NCBI GenBank assembly: GCA_947462335.1
Contig: OX381709.1
Coordinates: 82,398,622-82,462,621, forward strand
Reading direction: 5' to 3'
Source of the DNA: Harmothoe impar
Lineage: Eukaryota > Annelida > Polychaeta > Phyllodocida > Polynoidae
Length of the DNA stretch: 64,000 nucleotides
The position numbers and the translations under genes were made by a program. The notes beneath the pieces are model-generated. The model was not told the DNA's origin, did not search any database, and saw only the letters and a list, made by a program, of their open reading frames with translations. Positions 22,321 to 34,345 of the stretch are shown in pieces. Position 1 is the first letter of the stretch. Every line of letters begins with the position of its first letter.

Positions 22321-23837
22321 AATACTATGTCTCAATAGTGTGGACCCATGCAGCACTGATGCCATCATTTCCACTTCAGCCAGAACTATGTATAAAAGGC
22401 AAGTACAGAAATACCAGATATACCACAGACCAAGTCCCCCAGGTTATGCAAAACCAATCCCATTGGCCACATTGGTTATTTGCTGTCTGGTGAACCCAGC
22501 CAATAAACTGTAGGGTGGAGGAAAAAGCTAGACCAGCTGAGACCCTGAAGCCCCCTAGACTCCACTCTCACACATACTATAGGAATATTGCTACTCAATG
22601 TGTGCTTTATTTACTCACAACATTTGCTAGACTGTCTATCATGTCCTGTATTGCACCACACCATACTCGCAATCTTTTTTAGATAAAAGCTCATATGTTC
22701 TATGATGGATAAAGCAAGCAGACATGACATCCCACAACATGCCAATTTTCACTGGTGATCTGTGCAATGTCTTTGTCTTGAACAGTTATTATATATTGTC
22801 TCAAGCCATTCTCACAACAATATTGCCTCCGATCTCAGGGATCTGCTACTCCTAGAATCTCAGGCTGGTCCATTTATGGAGATATTTCAATTAAACCATT
22901 CTGATATCATTGGAGTGACTCTGCAATAGCAGTGGAGGCCAGAAGCTATGAGGGCCTCCTGAGTAAGCCATAATGATTTAGGCCGTATCAACTGGTTTGG
23001 CTGCCAGATAAATATCTTTTGGCCGGAGAGAAACACCCCAGAAAGGCCTATGTTAACCGGGGGTTAACATGTATACATTGGTCAGTAGTCGTCTTCCCCT
23101 GTAGTGGCCGCTGCTACTGCCAGGGGGCAGCATATGTGCTGGTCAGTTAGTATTACTTTTCCCCACTCTGTGTCGTCCCCTATTGCAATGCACTAATCGC
23201 CACAGTTGGGGATATTTTTGAACAGTCAACAATACAGCTTCTTCATATAGGCTCATATCAGTAGCATAATACATGGCAAACATCGCTTAATGCACTGGGT
23301 CTGATTGTATACATTCATTTATTAGGTCGCTACAAATAATATCCTTGTTTCTCATCACCGCGCGCATCCCTAAATCCTCTTGGGATTTCTTTTTTTGCAA
23401 TTTTCAGTGAAATATATATATGATTAAAAATGGAAAATACAGACATGTTTTGTATCAAAATGAAGCTTACAGTGTCGGGAATGCAATGATTTAGAGAAAA
23501 CATACATATTTTATAATGTTTGCTGATTGATAATTTCTTCATCACTGAAATATGAATTTAGTTTGTGGAGGCTCCCAATTTCCCCCACCTATTTGGTATC
23601 AAGCAAAAAAAAAAGCGCCCTCCTCATATTTGTCATGGCTTGGTGATGAGAAACGAAGATATTATTTGGAGTGGCCTTATTTATAAGCCAGTTGTGTGGC
23701 TTATGGTCCTGTATAGATTCAGATAGATATCTGTCCCAAGTACAAAGATAAAATGTGGGGTCGGGCCGTGGCTCAGATTTGATCACCATCACTGCCCTTG
23801 AAATGACCTCAGTTGTTAATTAGGGTGTAAAGCAACC

Positions 23838-23861
23838 CAACAACCAACCAACCAACAAAGA
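23838..23861. repeat. (AACC)n microsatellite
   Basis: Five or so CAAC/AACC units in a row. Confidence 0.7.
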
Positions 23862-26791
23862 TAAAATACAGATAGGTTAATATATGAGTATGGAAAAGAA
23901 GCTAAGAATAGGCTGAGATAATTAACTGACATCAATTTTTTATACCTACAAAAATGAACATCATTTTATGCAGCCCCAATTGACAAATGCTGCAAAGTCA
24001 AATTGAATTATTTACATTTGCTGACGTGAAATAGCTTGAAAAATTCATTTCAAGGTTCATGAATTGTTTATGAGGAACAGAGCGTAGAGTTCAAGTGGAT
24101 TTATCGTTGTGTAAATGTGAAACAACTGTAATTTTGGCCAAAAGGGTAACTGCACAAGGTTAACTATAATATCAAAAAATGTTATTAGCACAGTGTACTG
24201 TATTGTCTCTGTATCAAACTAGCCAAAAGCAGTTCTCTCCAATCCAGACCCATTAGGTGCTGAGAATATCCACCTAATATAGAGGTGCTGCTACTGCCTG
24301 TGCTATAAGCCTCCTGCAGCTGCTGTGAATAGCAATTACCTGAACTCATAATATGGGCCATGGTCCCCGGCTAATACCACCCTCCATATTCACCCATCAT
24401 AGAGTTAGTCAGGGCCAGAAATGTGACTGGTGTTACTGGTGATATTACAACATACTTATCTAACCCCTCCTCCATACCAACTCATCATGGGGGTAATTAG
24501 GGCTAGCCATGTGACCTGTTACCAGTGAGACTACACCATGCTTATCTAACCCTGGACTCAGAGGTAGTATAATTAATGTCCCTGGACACACATCATAAAG
24601 GAACAGTCTAATTCTCCTTCTCCCAGGTGTGTGCCAGGGGGCTTCCATAAAGCACTCAGGCTGCAGGGGGGGATAATTATGTCGCGTACCAGGCTCTCTA
24701 GTGCTATCGACCACTGGCTATAGTTAGCATCAATAGGCCCCATGGGAGTTCAAGGGGTGGGGAGTGGTATAGAGAGCCTCCGAGGTGGAGTCTGGTTAGG
24801 GGTGAGTATCAAGGTCTAGCAGTACTATGGGAAGAGCCATGACTAATTCGATGAGGATGGGCGTACAAGTGCTAATGGAAGAAGTATGACTAAGTGGTTG
24901 GATTGGAATTATAAGCCACATATTCTCAGAAGGAGACATTGGCCACATTTGAGAGATGAGGCACATATTTAGTCTTGCAGTGCCTTTTATGGATATAAGA
25001 ACTTAGATAGTATTAAGGGCTAAACAATGTGAACTGTAACTTTTAATTACCTTTCTGGTTAGGAAGCTCTACCTGATTGAATAGATCATGTCTGCCTCAA
25101 GACTGTCACTGATGCTGCTAATAAAGTCATGTTCTCCGTCTTTAGTGTATCCGGTGTGTTAGACTGGTCTAGCAGGAACACACATTGCTACAGTACAAAG
25201 TTGATGTTTGAGATACATGTGCTGATTGAGATGGCTTTGATATAGTACTAGTGTTGTAAACAGCCAGAAGTAAATTATGGTCAAGAAGGTATAAACAAGG
25301 TATTGGCAAATTCAGGAGCAGCAAGAGTAGACTGTCCAATATATTTAAGGAAATAATGATATTTAAGTCAGATGGCAAAGCCCATCTGAGGTTCAGATTT
25401 AATGTTATGTCTTTTAACCTTTTGCCACAATAAGGAGAAATAGAGAAACATTGTATAACATTTTTTGTTTACTGGGAGGCAATATCTGACCATCCTCTGC
25501 AGCAAACCAGCAAGGTTCAAAACCAAAATGGAAGCTGTGTGGTTTGCATTAACATGGTATGAAGCTAGATATCACCTGTGTGCTGTTTAGAACAGCTTTA
25601 GAACAGTTCTAGATCATTTATAGGAACTAGAGTTGGCTAGCAATGGCAATTAGATGATCTAGATCCCTTATAGCATGCCCCAGCTGGCCAGGGAGAAAGG
25701 GTGAATGAGGACTGGGTCCCAGGTTGAGTTGCAAACCACTGACTTGAATAACTAACCACTTGCACGTTACAATCCAAACCAAAAAACAGGCCAAACCGAT
25801 TCCGGTAAGACTTGCCGTGTGGGAATTGAGCAATAGAGCTCCCACCATAGAGAGAGGGTTTGAGGAAAACCATTTGTATTTGGTATTCTGTCCAGATGTA
25901 TTCATTCCCTCCAGTTACACTTTTTGTCCAGTGCTGAAATAAAGTGGCTGGCTCACAGAAATAGTTACAGGAGGTTGTAAACACAAGCATACGGCAGGCA
26001 ACTGTGCAAATATTTCTACATCTCCTCTCAGAATCTCTACGATCCGATTATTTGAAGTTCCTCTAACTCAAGATGGCTGAATCAATATTTCATTAAGTGT
26101 TTCAGAGGGGATTAAGTGCCAAGAAGGATTCACTGCACGAGTTTAGGGATTTACAATGGTTTTAATGGAATGGGAGAGCTCATGGAACAGACCATGTATG
26201 CCACCATAAATTATAGGACTGTGATTGTGTGCAGCCACGGTGTTCTGGAGATCATATAATTGTCTACATCATCAGTACATGTAGACAGAAAGGCTACTCA
26301 GCCATATCAGCATTCTAGGAATGATTGATTCGGAATGCCCCACCTCCATAGTTCAGCCATAAGTCTGAAGGACCCAGCTTTAAATCAGATTATAAAATCC
26401 CAATAAGACTAAAGACTAGTTTCACAGATCAGTGGTTGGGTGTCCATAGATTGGTGGTTTGCCAAGTTTATGGAACCGAAAGGTCCTAGGTGCAAATTGC
26501 TCCGGCCTGGTCCAGCACCCTGGGTAGACAGAAATGATTGGTGTCGGTAATGGGTCATCTGTTCATTCTGAATAAGGCAAATGAAAAGGAATACAAAAGT
26601 CCCCCTACACTACTTTATTGATGAATCAGAAAAAAGAGCATCCCCACACTGTGAGTCTGGTCTGGTCTCCTTAGGACTGCCAGTACTTTCTGGAGGGGCC
26701 CTGCCATACCTTATTGTTTCCAATGCAATCGCAAAATCCTGGCTTTTGGAGGGCCCTTTTCACCACCCACATTGGTATACTCTGGCAGTGC

Positions 26792-26792
<1 letters not shown>

Positions 26793-26847
<55 letters not shown>

Positions 26848-26848
26848 C
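26793..26848. repeat. (TA)n microsatellite, expanded in arm A
   Basis: About 25 TA units. The matching site in arm B (about 54220-54240) has only a few. The low-complexity Ile-Tyr ORFs across it are artefacts. Confidence 0.95.
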
Positions 26849-29800
26849 TTCGAAATATTGCAATGATCTTACAACATACAAGACCAAGACTAGGAAAGGT
26901 TACTCAGAATGTTGTATGTATCTATGTATATCATCATCCATAGCCAAACAGAGCCTGTCGTTTTATGGAGGTTTAATCAGTAGAAATGCAAGCCTCCTGC
27001 CATACTATTCAATGACAAATGTCCCAGCATCAGATAGACACTCTGAATTAAAAAACTTTGTGCTTCATTCAAAAAGAGGACAAACAAATAGTTTACTGTG
27101 TATGCTCGGCCACCGGCTGTTCTATTATAGTGCACACGCCTCGAGCATTGATCTTTCTGTCTGGTCTAGCTTTTAACTGATGAATAAAATGGAAATTGGA
27201 AAATGGATATCATATGAAATAGGAACAACAGTAATATGGATAGATTCATTTACAATTCAACATTTAAATTTTAACTAATGAAATTGGAATTGCCTCCATC
27301 TGTACCACCCTGATGTCAATAACCGAAAATAAAATGATGTATGAACATACTCTCATCATATCATTATTATCTGTATGAAATGCTCTTGTTCTTCTAGCAG
27401 AACAAATCGATGTGTGTTTATCTCTTTATCATGCCCGGGTGACATGTGCAGGAGGCTATTATTTACACAGATCTGATAACCAACGTCCATTAGGGAAGAA
27501 CCTGCCTCCATATACATAATTTACATTTAGGAAATGGATGGCATAATTGGCCTATATATTCCAGATAATGGTGACCAGAGTACACCTCAGCATCATCCCT
27601 GTTCATTCGAAGCTAGGGCTATAACAGATTTGTGATCTACATGTATCAAATGGCATGTAGAGGTACACACAGGTTTTTGTGTATAATGAGGTGAATATGT
27701 CTTACACATGTAGCATGACTAATGGGGAGACATCTATGATGCCCACAAACTTACATGTGGCCAATATCCAGGACATGTGCCACTGCAGTGAGAAATGCTT
27801 ATCTCTCCCTTTAGTTTACCACTTGCATTCAAACTGGTAATGTGGCCCTACTGTTTTTGGTGCTAATTTGTTGTTCATAACTTCAGAAAACATTTATTCT
27901 GCTACCTTGAGTTCATGGAATTTATATAATGATCCAATCAATGGAAGATACACAAAAAATATGAAATTGTTTGCACAGAGCTTTCCAGCTTTGTTTTAGG
28001 TCTTATTAAAGGTTAAAATACTAAGCCTTCGGACATTTACAAAATAAATCTGATGCATCTGTAAAGTCTTGTACTTAAACTGTGTTAGCCTACAGAGTGT
28101 TGTTGACAGAGAAGATTCCAGTACATAGAAGTCAGCATGCATTATGTTTTCCACACCCAATAGGTTTCCTTCAGACCTTTCGCTTCTCCCGCCTACACCA
28201 TAAGCCCCTTTCTGTGATATCAGAGCTTGGTGCTCAATCTACTGTATTGATTTGTGAATGGGCTGACCCCAACGACTTCCTGGCTACCTCAGCTCTCTGT
28301 GATAACCTGCCTGTTCAGCACATGTCCTTTTGGAAGGTTTCATTAATTTATCAGTTCTAGGGACATCTCCTGGAAATCTGTCAATAAGGATGCTTCATGC
28401 TATGGAAATATTCCCATTCCTAATTGTAGGCAATAGTGTAAAACGTCAATGTAATCATTCTTTGGGCTTCCTTAGAATCTATCATGCAAACCATATATTT
28501 CCAATATAAACTAGGAAAGCTAGAACCCTGTGGACAGGTTGTAATAATCAATGTCCTTTATGCTAGATGTGATCAAATATGATAGATTTTACAAATATAA
28601 AAAGACATTAATAGTCCACATGCATTACCTCTGCCATATACAATTGTCAATGGCAATATCAGAACTTGCTGCTCAATCTACAGTCTGTCTCGGGGAAGTG
28701 CTGTCCATTGAGTAATTTAAGGTCATTGCCATGACTTACCATCTCTGGGGCCTCTTATGCATTTGCATTGGCACTGATGTACCACAAAGCTTTTTACTGA
28801 TTCTCAGAGTTGCTCTTTTCTACTGATATCCCAACGGTAAGCAGTATTCACAACAGCCTCAGCAGGTAATTGTGACAGCAGAAGGCAGTGTGAAATATAA
28901 TGGATGAAAGAGACTTGTACGGCTCTCGCGAGACTGTTGTATCATCTTAAACACAGCAGCAGTTGTCAAAGTTGTCATAATGATAACATAGAGGGAGCTG
29001 CAGGCTGCAGCAGCTCCCAAAGCCTCCTACAGAAAAAAAGAACAGATTTATCAACAAAGAGAATAGTAGAAATATGCATGTTAGATACCATCACAACATG
29101 CCATCACCCATTACATCCGCTCTCTCAATGAAAAGGGTCGTTATCTCCTCTTTTCTGTCCCCATGTCTTTTCTCAAATGCACCATGCAGGCAAAATAAGC
29201 CTTGTAAACGCTATGGATCCAAGCAATTCCCAAGCAACTCTCCATGATTAGCTTCATGTCACTAATCTCCTATCCTATGATAAAGCCTATAACATATTCT
29301 ATGGCTTCATCTAGAGAGTGATATAGTTGAGCTATTGTTGACATTGATACACAGTTGCTGCCAACAATTTCCTAATATCAAAGCCAACCTAATGCAATGA
29401 GCCGCCATGTCAAATATGCATCTACCCAAAAACGTATATTCACCATCTGCAAACATTATCCCCTCAGACATTACCTCCTTGGACATTACACCCCTGTTAC
29501 ATAACCCTACTTTAAAGGGTTATGAAACAATGAACTCAGAATAAGGTATACTCCAAAATCAATCTGGTTAAACTAGGTGCTTGAGCATATTTCCTATTGG
29601 ATATAAAATTGGTGGCTAAAGGACATGAGTGGTGCCTAATCCTGAAGTGCAGCACACTCCTGGGTACTGTGGTAATTTATCATGTCATGTCCGTGACGTG
29701 AGTGGGTTTTATTTTGAGCTGACTTGATAAATTGGCTGTTGTGTCCTGCACCAGACAAACATGCCATAGAGGTTACCGCTGAGAATTGAGTCTTTGTGGG

Positions 29801-29992
29801 ATGTCATGTCTGCTCATTTTATCCATCATGTGGCTTTTTGCTCTGGAATCCTTTTTTGTTTAGGACACGATTATTTCATTTACTCAGGTCTGGCTCAAGC
29901 TAGTCCACAGGGGGTAACACCATAAAATGATGGCTGGTGTATTTGACATCCTCACCTCAGTGCTTTATTGTAGTAAAATTTAGTTGTATTTG

Positions 29993-30359
29993 CAGTCTAT
30001 ACGAAAACCTGACAATGGCTATAGCCAGCTAAAGGCCTGCTGGTCCGGCACAAGGTCTATGTCTGCTGGTCCCAATGACTGGCTGTGATCCTGAGCTACA
30101 TGCCAGTTTTTACGGCTTGTAAATCGGACCATTGTTAAGGTTTCTAGAGAGTTAACTAGAAAGCACATTAAAATGATTTAGATATACCAGTGACCTCTAT
30201 TGAACATCATTTCCTATGTCAATTCTTGCTTTTTAGTACATTCCTAGATACAAACATTTCATGGAGTATCCGGCCCTGCAAACATCAAGCCGGGCCTGCA
30301 GATTTACAAATCTGCAGGACCAAATGTCCTGCAAGGTGAAAAACATTTTGTATAGCCTG
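29993..30359 (-). mobile_element. 365-bp TIR element, copy 1 (CAGTC...CTG family)
   Basis: The ends are CAGTCTATACGAAAA and the inverse of CAGGCTATACAAAATG. Flanking TATTTG (left) and TATATG (right) look like a 6-bp target duplication with one change. It shares TGCAGGACCAAATGTCCTGC in inverse orientation with 50430-50792. Arm A lacks it (near 8120-8150). Confidence 0.8.
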
Positions 30360-30512
30360 TATATGCTATTGTACGGGAAATGGATATAGGGAAGATAGAT
30401 TTGAAATTCAAACTAAGATAATCTAAGGTGATGAGAGACAATATAAGTTCAGGAGTGACAGTAACATCTTCTTTAATAACAAAACACATCTGTTTGTGAG
30501 TGCTGAATAGAG

Positions 30513-30627
30513 CACAGCCAAAATTAATTGGCGGACAAATGACTAGTTTTAAGAAAATATTTTTCTTAAAACTAGTAATTTGTCCGCCAGTCGAGTTTAT
30601 TTATCTTTAAAATTATTTTTGGCTGTG
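30513..30627. mobile_element. 115-bp fold-back element with AG target duplication
   Basis: Starts CACAGCCAAAATTAAT and ends AATTATTTTTGGCTGTG. It encloses a second near-perfect inverted repeat of about 30 bp (GGCGGACAAAT...ATTTGTCCGCC). AG is present on each side (30511-30512 and 30628-30629). Arm A near 8316 reads GAATAGAGGTTTAAATC with no insertion, a precise empty site. Confidence 0.93.
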
Positions 30628-32464
30628 AGGTTAAATCTTTGTGAATTTGTGTTGACTGTCCATGTTTCAACTCAAGTACAATTGCTCTATTATTAAGCTG
30701 AAGAGACAGCTCACAAGCGAACCCAGTTGATCAAACTCATTTCCACTCATTCAGGTAGCTCTCAAAGAATCTAGTCGTCAGTCTCCACTGGGGAAATTCA
30801 CCATTCAATATGGTTCTCTGGCACTTCTAATAGCCAAACACCCGCTGGACATTGCCACAAACAGACACAGATTGGTTCCTCCTTCTGTATTCCTTACAAA
30901 CCTACAACGTGAATGTTTTCTTCCACGTCCTGCAGATGTGGAATCAATTAGTTTGTTTCGTGCATAGAAGTGTCTGATAGTAGCAGATGCTCAATCAATC
31001 AGGCTCTCTTAGATCTATATGTATGATATATACACGTGCAGCCAATCATAGACTGATGCAATACGTGTACAGCACACTGCTATCTCTCATCACACTTCCT
31101 CTGACAACATTCAATTTCACACTTTCAGATTTTGGACATACCTTGCAGAACATACGTCAGGATACTGGGATTAAAGCAGCACACAGGATGTATTCAAGCC
31201 TCAGTCTTTGATGAGGTGGCCTATGCTGGTTGAACTGACATTGACCTTGGAGTATTGAGCTGGTTGCAACATGACGCCTTAAGGTAAGTGAACTTGTGTT
31301 AGGTGCTACTCTTTTGCTAGCAAAATGGTGATGTACTGGATATGGCCACTGTAGCCACTGTTGGCTAATGTATATTAATTTACGCAATTATGATTGAGTC
31401 AAGATCAATAATATGACATGGAGTGATGCATCTGCTAGAGTTCTGAACCCAGCAGAGAGGAGTAAAGCCTGGTTATGGTAGTTGTTACACTATATTTTAC
31501 ATATTGTCAATCAAGCCTTTACAGGGCTTAGGACTTTATGTAAATCGCCAAGCTCCCCCTGTCTTCAGTAACAGGAACCTGATCAGGTGCAGACAGCTCT
31601 GAGGGTGGGGCCTGCTGAAAGGCTGATAACGCTATTGCATCTCATACCCCTATCTACTGTGTACATCTATCACCTTCAACACCTCCCTCTGCTATCTCCT
31701 GCATAACATTGAAGAACATCTAACTGACATTTACCATAGACATACTTTCCAGATTTCCTTATTGATTATTTTTAAATGTATTTTATTGCAAAAAGTATTT
31801 TTCAAAAGACATCGTTCAGCCATTTCCTCCCAATAAGCTCTCGGCTATTTCAACTTATCCTACATGTATGTGCTCATCTCAGTTGCCTTAATTGGCAGAA
31901 TTGATGGGTGCTTTATGAGACATCTTAGATTTCACTTTCTCATCATTAAGCCTTTTGACATGAGGGCACAAATCCTTAGAATAGCCTGACATATTTCTTT
32001 TAACCACTTATAAGCTGCGCTTTCAGGCTGCAAACAAACTAATTTGCACATGGGCCCACACGGCAGTGCTGAACTTTGTAACATTAATGCTTGTGGCGTA
32101 TAGTGAAGTAAGCGATTTCAGAGGGGTTGTTTCCGAAAGCTTTTCCCTATATTTCCTATTTTCAAAACTATATTTGAAAAAGCCTCCACATCAAATGACT
32201 GGTACGCTATTCATCACTAGTAAACACTCCTGTACATTCCCTGACATCACCTCACCTCTTGTAGGACCTCCTGGCAGTGGGAGAGATAGTTTGCAGTTCT
32301 GATGATTCACCAACCACATCAGTGTCTGACAACATCTGCATTCCCTGACAACACTCGGCCTCCTGCCCCGTGAGTTGTCTGTCTGGGGGCATGTGCACTG
32401 CATGAAAGTTCCTGTTTAAGTATATTTAAGTTTTACTTAAACATCCAGGAAATGTCACGGCAAT

Positions 32465-32720
32465 GTCATATGACATTTCCGGTAAATTTTAGATGAACCT
32501 AAATTTACCAAAAATGTCATATGACATTTCCGGTGAATTTAAGGTCAATTTAAATTTACCAAAAATGTCATATGACATTTCCGGTAGATTTAAGTTCACC
32601 CTTAATTCATTGTCAATATCATATGACATTTCCGGTGAATTTAAGACGACCTTAAATTCATTGTCAATATCATATGAAATTTCCGGGAAATTTAGGTTCC
32701 TTTTAAATTTACTGGAAAGC
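32465..32720 (+). repeat. Subterminal 51-bp tandem repeat, five copies, each centred on CATATG
   Basis: CATATG occurs at 32467, 32518, 32569, 32620 and 32671, exactly 51 bp apart. The first three lie in perfect palindromes of 16-18 bp (AATGTCATATGACATT core); the last two are imperfect. TTTCCGG follows each. Because 51 is a multiple of three, an 89-codon ORF with 17-residue repeats exists, but it looks incidental. Likely transposase-binding subterminal repeats. Confidence 0.92.
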
Positions 32721-32799
32721 TACTGCATTAAAAAATGTTGTCATAGTATTGCATTATTTTGATAATTATATATACATTTACACACACTCATGCAGGCTC

Positions 32800-32908
32800 A
32801 TTCTATTTATCTATCTCTCTATCTCTCTCTCTCTATCTCTCTATCTCTCTATCTCTCTATCTCTCTATCTATCTATCTATCTATCTATCTAGATAGATAG
32901 ATAGATAG
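32800..32908. repeat. (TCTC/TCTA)n microsatellite ending in inverted (TAGA)n
   Basis: Runs of TATCTCTC, then TATC, followed by ATAGATAG, so the end can fold back on itself. Confidence 0.95.
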
Positions 32909-32930
32909 GGATTCTGTACCCGGCCTACCC

Positions 32931-33225
32931 TATCCCTAAAAAGCTGTGGGAGGTGGTGGGCGACTGTGGCAGGTGTAGGGCTTCCCTACCGACCTACCCC
33001 GCCCCTAGGAAGCTGTGGGAGCTGGTGGGTGACTGTGGCAGGTGTAGGGCTTCTCTACCCGACCTACCCCGCCCCTAGGAAGCTGTGGGAGCTGGTGGGC
33101 GACTGTGGCAGGTGTAGGGCTTCTCTACCCGACCTACCCCGCCCCTAGGAAGCTGTGGGAGCTGGTGTGCGACTGTGGCAGGTGCAGGGCTTCTCTACCC
33201 GACCTACCCCGCCCCTAGGAAGCTG
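32931..33225 (+). repeat. 70-bp tandem repeat, about four copies
   Basis: The word GCCCCTAGGAAGCTG recurs at 33001, 33071, 33141 and 33211, with a diverged unit starting at about 32931. GC-rich and confined to the CACTA-like element. Confidence 0.92.
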
Positions 33226-33227
33226 GG

Positions 33228-33583
33228 GCCAGCTACAAACCACCCCAGTGCTTCCTTCCCGGTCCTACTTGCCCCAGGGCCGGCTACAAACCACCCCAGT
33301 GCTTCCTTCCCGGTCCTACTTGCCCCAGGGCCGGCTACAAGCCACATCAGTGCTTCCTTTCCGGTCCCACCTGCCCCAGAGCCGGCTACAAGCCACTCCA
33401 GTGCTTCCTCCCCGGTCCCACCTGCCCCAGAGCCGGCTACAAGCCACTCCAGTGCTTCCTCCCCGGTCCCACCTGCCCCAGAGCCGGCTACAAGCCACTC
33501 CAGTGCTTCCTCCCCGGTCCCACCTGCCCTAGAGCCGGCTACAAGCCACTCCAGTGCTTCCTCCCCGGTCCCACCTGCCCCAT
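33228..33583 (+). repeat. GC-rich 51-bp tandem repeat, seven copies
   Basis: CCGGCTACAA recurs every 51 bp (33280, 33331, 33382, 33433 and on). Since 51 is divisible by three, several frames stay open on both strands (182 codons plus, 133 minus), each made of a 17-residue Pro/Ser/Ala repeat. No known domain; probably a non-coding minisatellite. Confidence 0.93.
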
Positions 33584-33679
33584 ACAACCGCCATACCTCT
33601 CCCACAGCTACCTACCATCCATACCCAATGACTGCTAGTGCCAGACTGATCCGCTTCAGTGCACAGCAGAAGTCATGTG

Positions 33680-33750
33680 ACCTCCTGAGCCAATCAGAGG
33701 GAGGTCTCGTGGCGGTCACGTGACCATGAGAGAACCCCCTATATAATGGG
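33680..33750 (+). promoter_or_regulatory. CCAAT + E-box + TATA promoter-like block inside the CACTA-like element
   Basis: CCAAT at 33690-33694, CACGTG at 33717-33722 and TATATAA at 33740-33746, in that order over 57 bp, as in a compact RNA polymerase II promoter. AGCCAATCAGAGG here is the reverse complement of the CCAAT region near 1457-1469. Only a 36-codon ORF follows (ATG at 33746). Confidence 0.45.
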
Positions 33751-34149
33751 GGTGCTGCTGGGGGTGCCCCTCACTTCACCACTGCCTGGACTACTGGACA
33801 CACCTCCTGCTGCTACAACCTACCTGCTGCCTGCCAAAGCTCTGCCGGATTGACTGCCCAGCTGCCTACCTAACTGCCTAGCTGCCCACCTGACTGCCCA
33901 GCTTACAGGACTCAACCCAAGCCTCCAGTGCCCAACCTCCCTATACCCTGTTCCCGACCCCCCTACTCTGTCCCCAACCTCCCTACTCTGTACCCAGCCT
34001 CCCTACTGTCCCCAGTCTCTCTACTCTGTCCCTGCAGACTATGCCTGGGGTATGCCAAAAATGATGAAATTGTGCCATTCCCAACAATACAAAATAAACC
34101 AACCAGCTGAATTCTAAAGGTGCTTAAATGGCAATTTTTGGTAACCAGC

Positions 34150-34345
34150 ACCCGGGCCTTGACATTAGGTTTAATCACATTTAAGTAACTTTTTTTCACA
34201 GCCTTGGTATTTGGTTTAATCACCTTTAATGACATTTAGGTAAATATTTCAGGACATTTAAGTACCTTTTTCATGGCCTTGACATTAGGTTTAATCAGCT
34301 TTAATGGAATTTTGGTAAATATTTCAGACCATTTAGGTAAACTTA
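34150..34345 (+). repeat. Right subterminal repeats of the CACTA-like element
   Basis: Three diverged ~75-85-bp units containing GGTTTAATCA and GTAAATATTTCAG-type words, AT-rich, next to the right terminal inverted repeat. Confidence 0.7.

Larger units (their letters stand above)
1630..29100 (+). repeat. Segmental duplication, arm A (direct repeat)
   Basis: This arm aligns in the same order and orientation with arm B (29105 to beyond 56357). Matching pairs include 2369-2640 with 29165-29450, 7740-8060 with 29580-29950, 11080-11900 with 35270-36000, 13500-14660 with 37900-39170, 18200-18470 with 48160-48370, 24240-25060 with 51180-51950, 25640-26800 with 52930-54210, and 28490-28555 with 56283-56340. 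Outside the listed insertions the arm is AT-rich non-coding DNA, with no ORF that is long or conserved between arms. 28555-29100 is junction sequence whose arm B counterpart would lie beyond the Gypsy insertion. Confidence 0.9.

Noticed and set aside
26581..27176. Two overlapping ORFs with Ile-Tyr runs
   Set aside because: They are translations of the TA microsatellite; arm B lacks the expansion.
32465..32720. CRISPR-like regularly spaced repeats
   Set aside because: The whole 51-bp unit is repeated with gradual divergence, with no unique spacers, and the setting is a eukaryotic transposon.
33155..33723. 125- and 182-codon ORFs (and a 133-codon ORF on the other strand) with 17-residue repeats
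   Set aside because: The 51-bp repeat length is divisible by three, which keeps several frames open on both strands at once. No evidence that any is translated.
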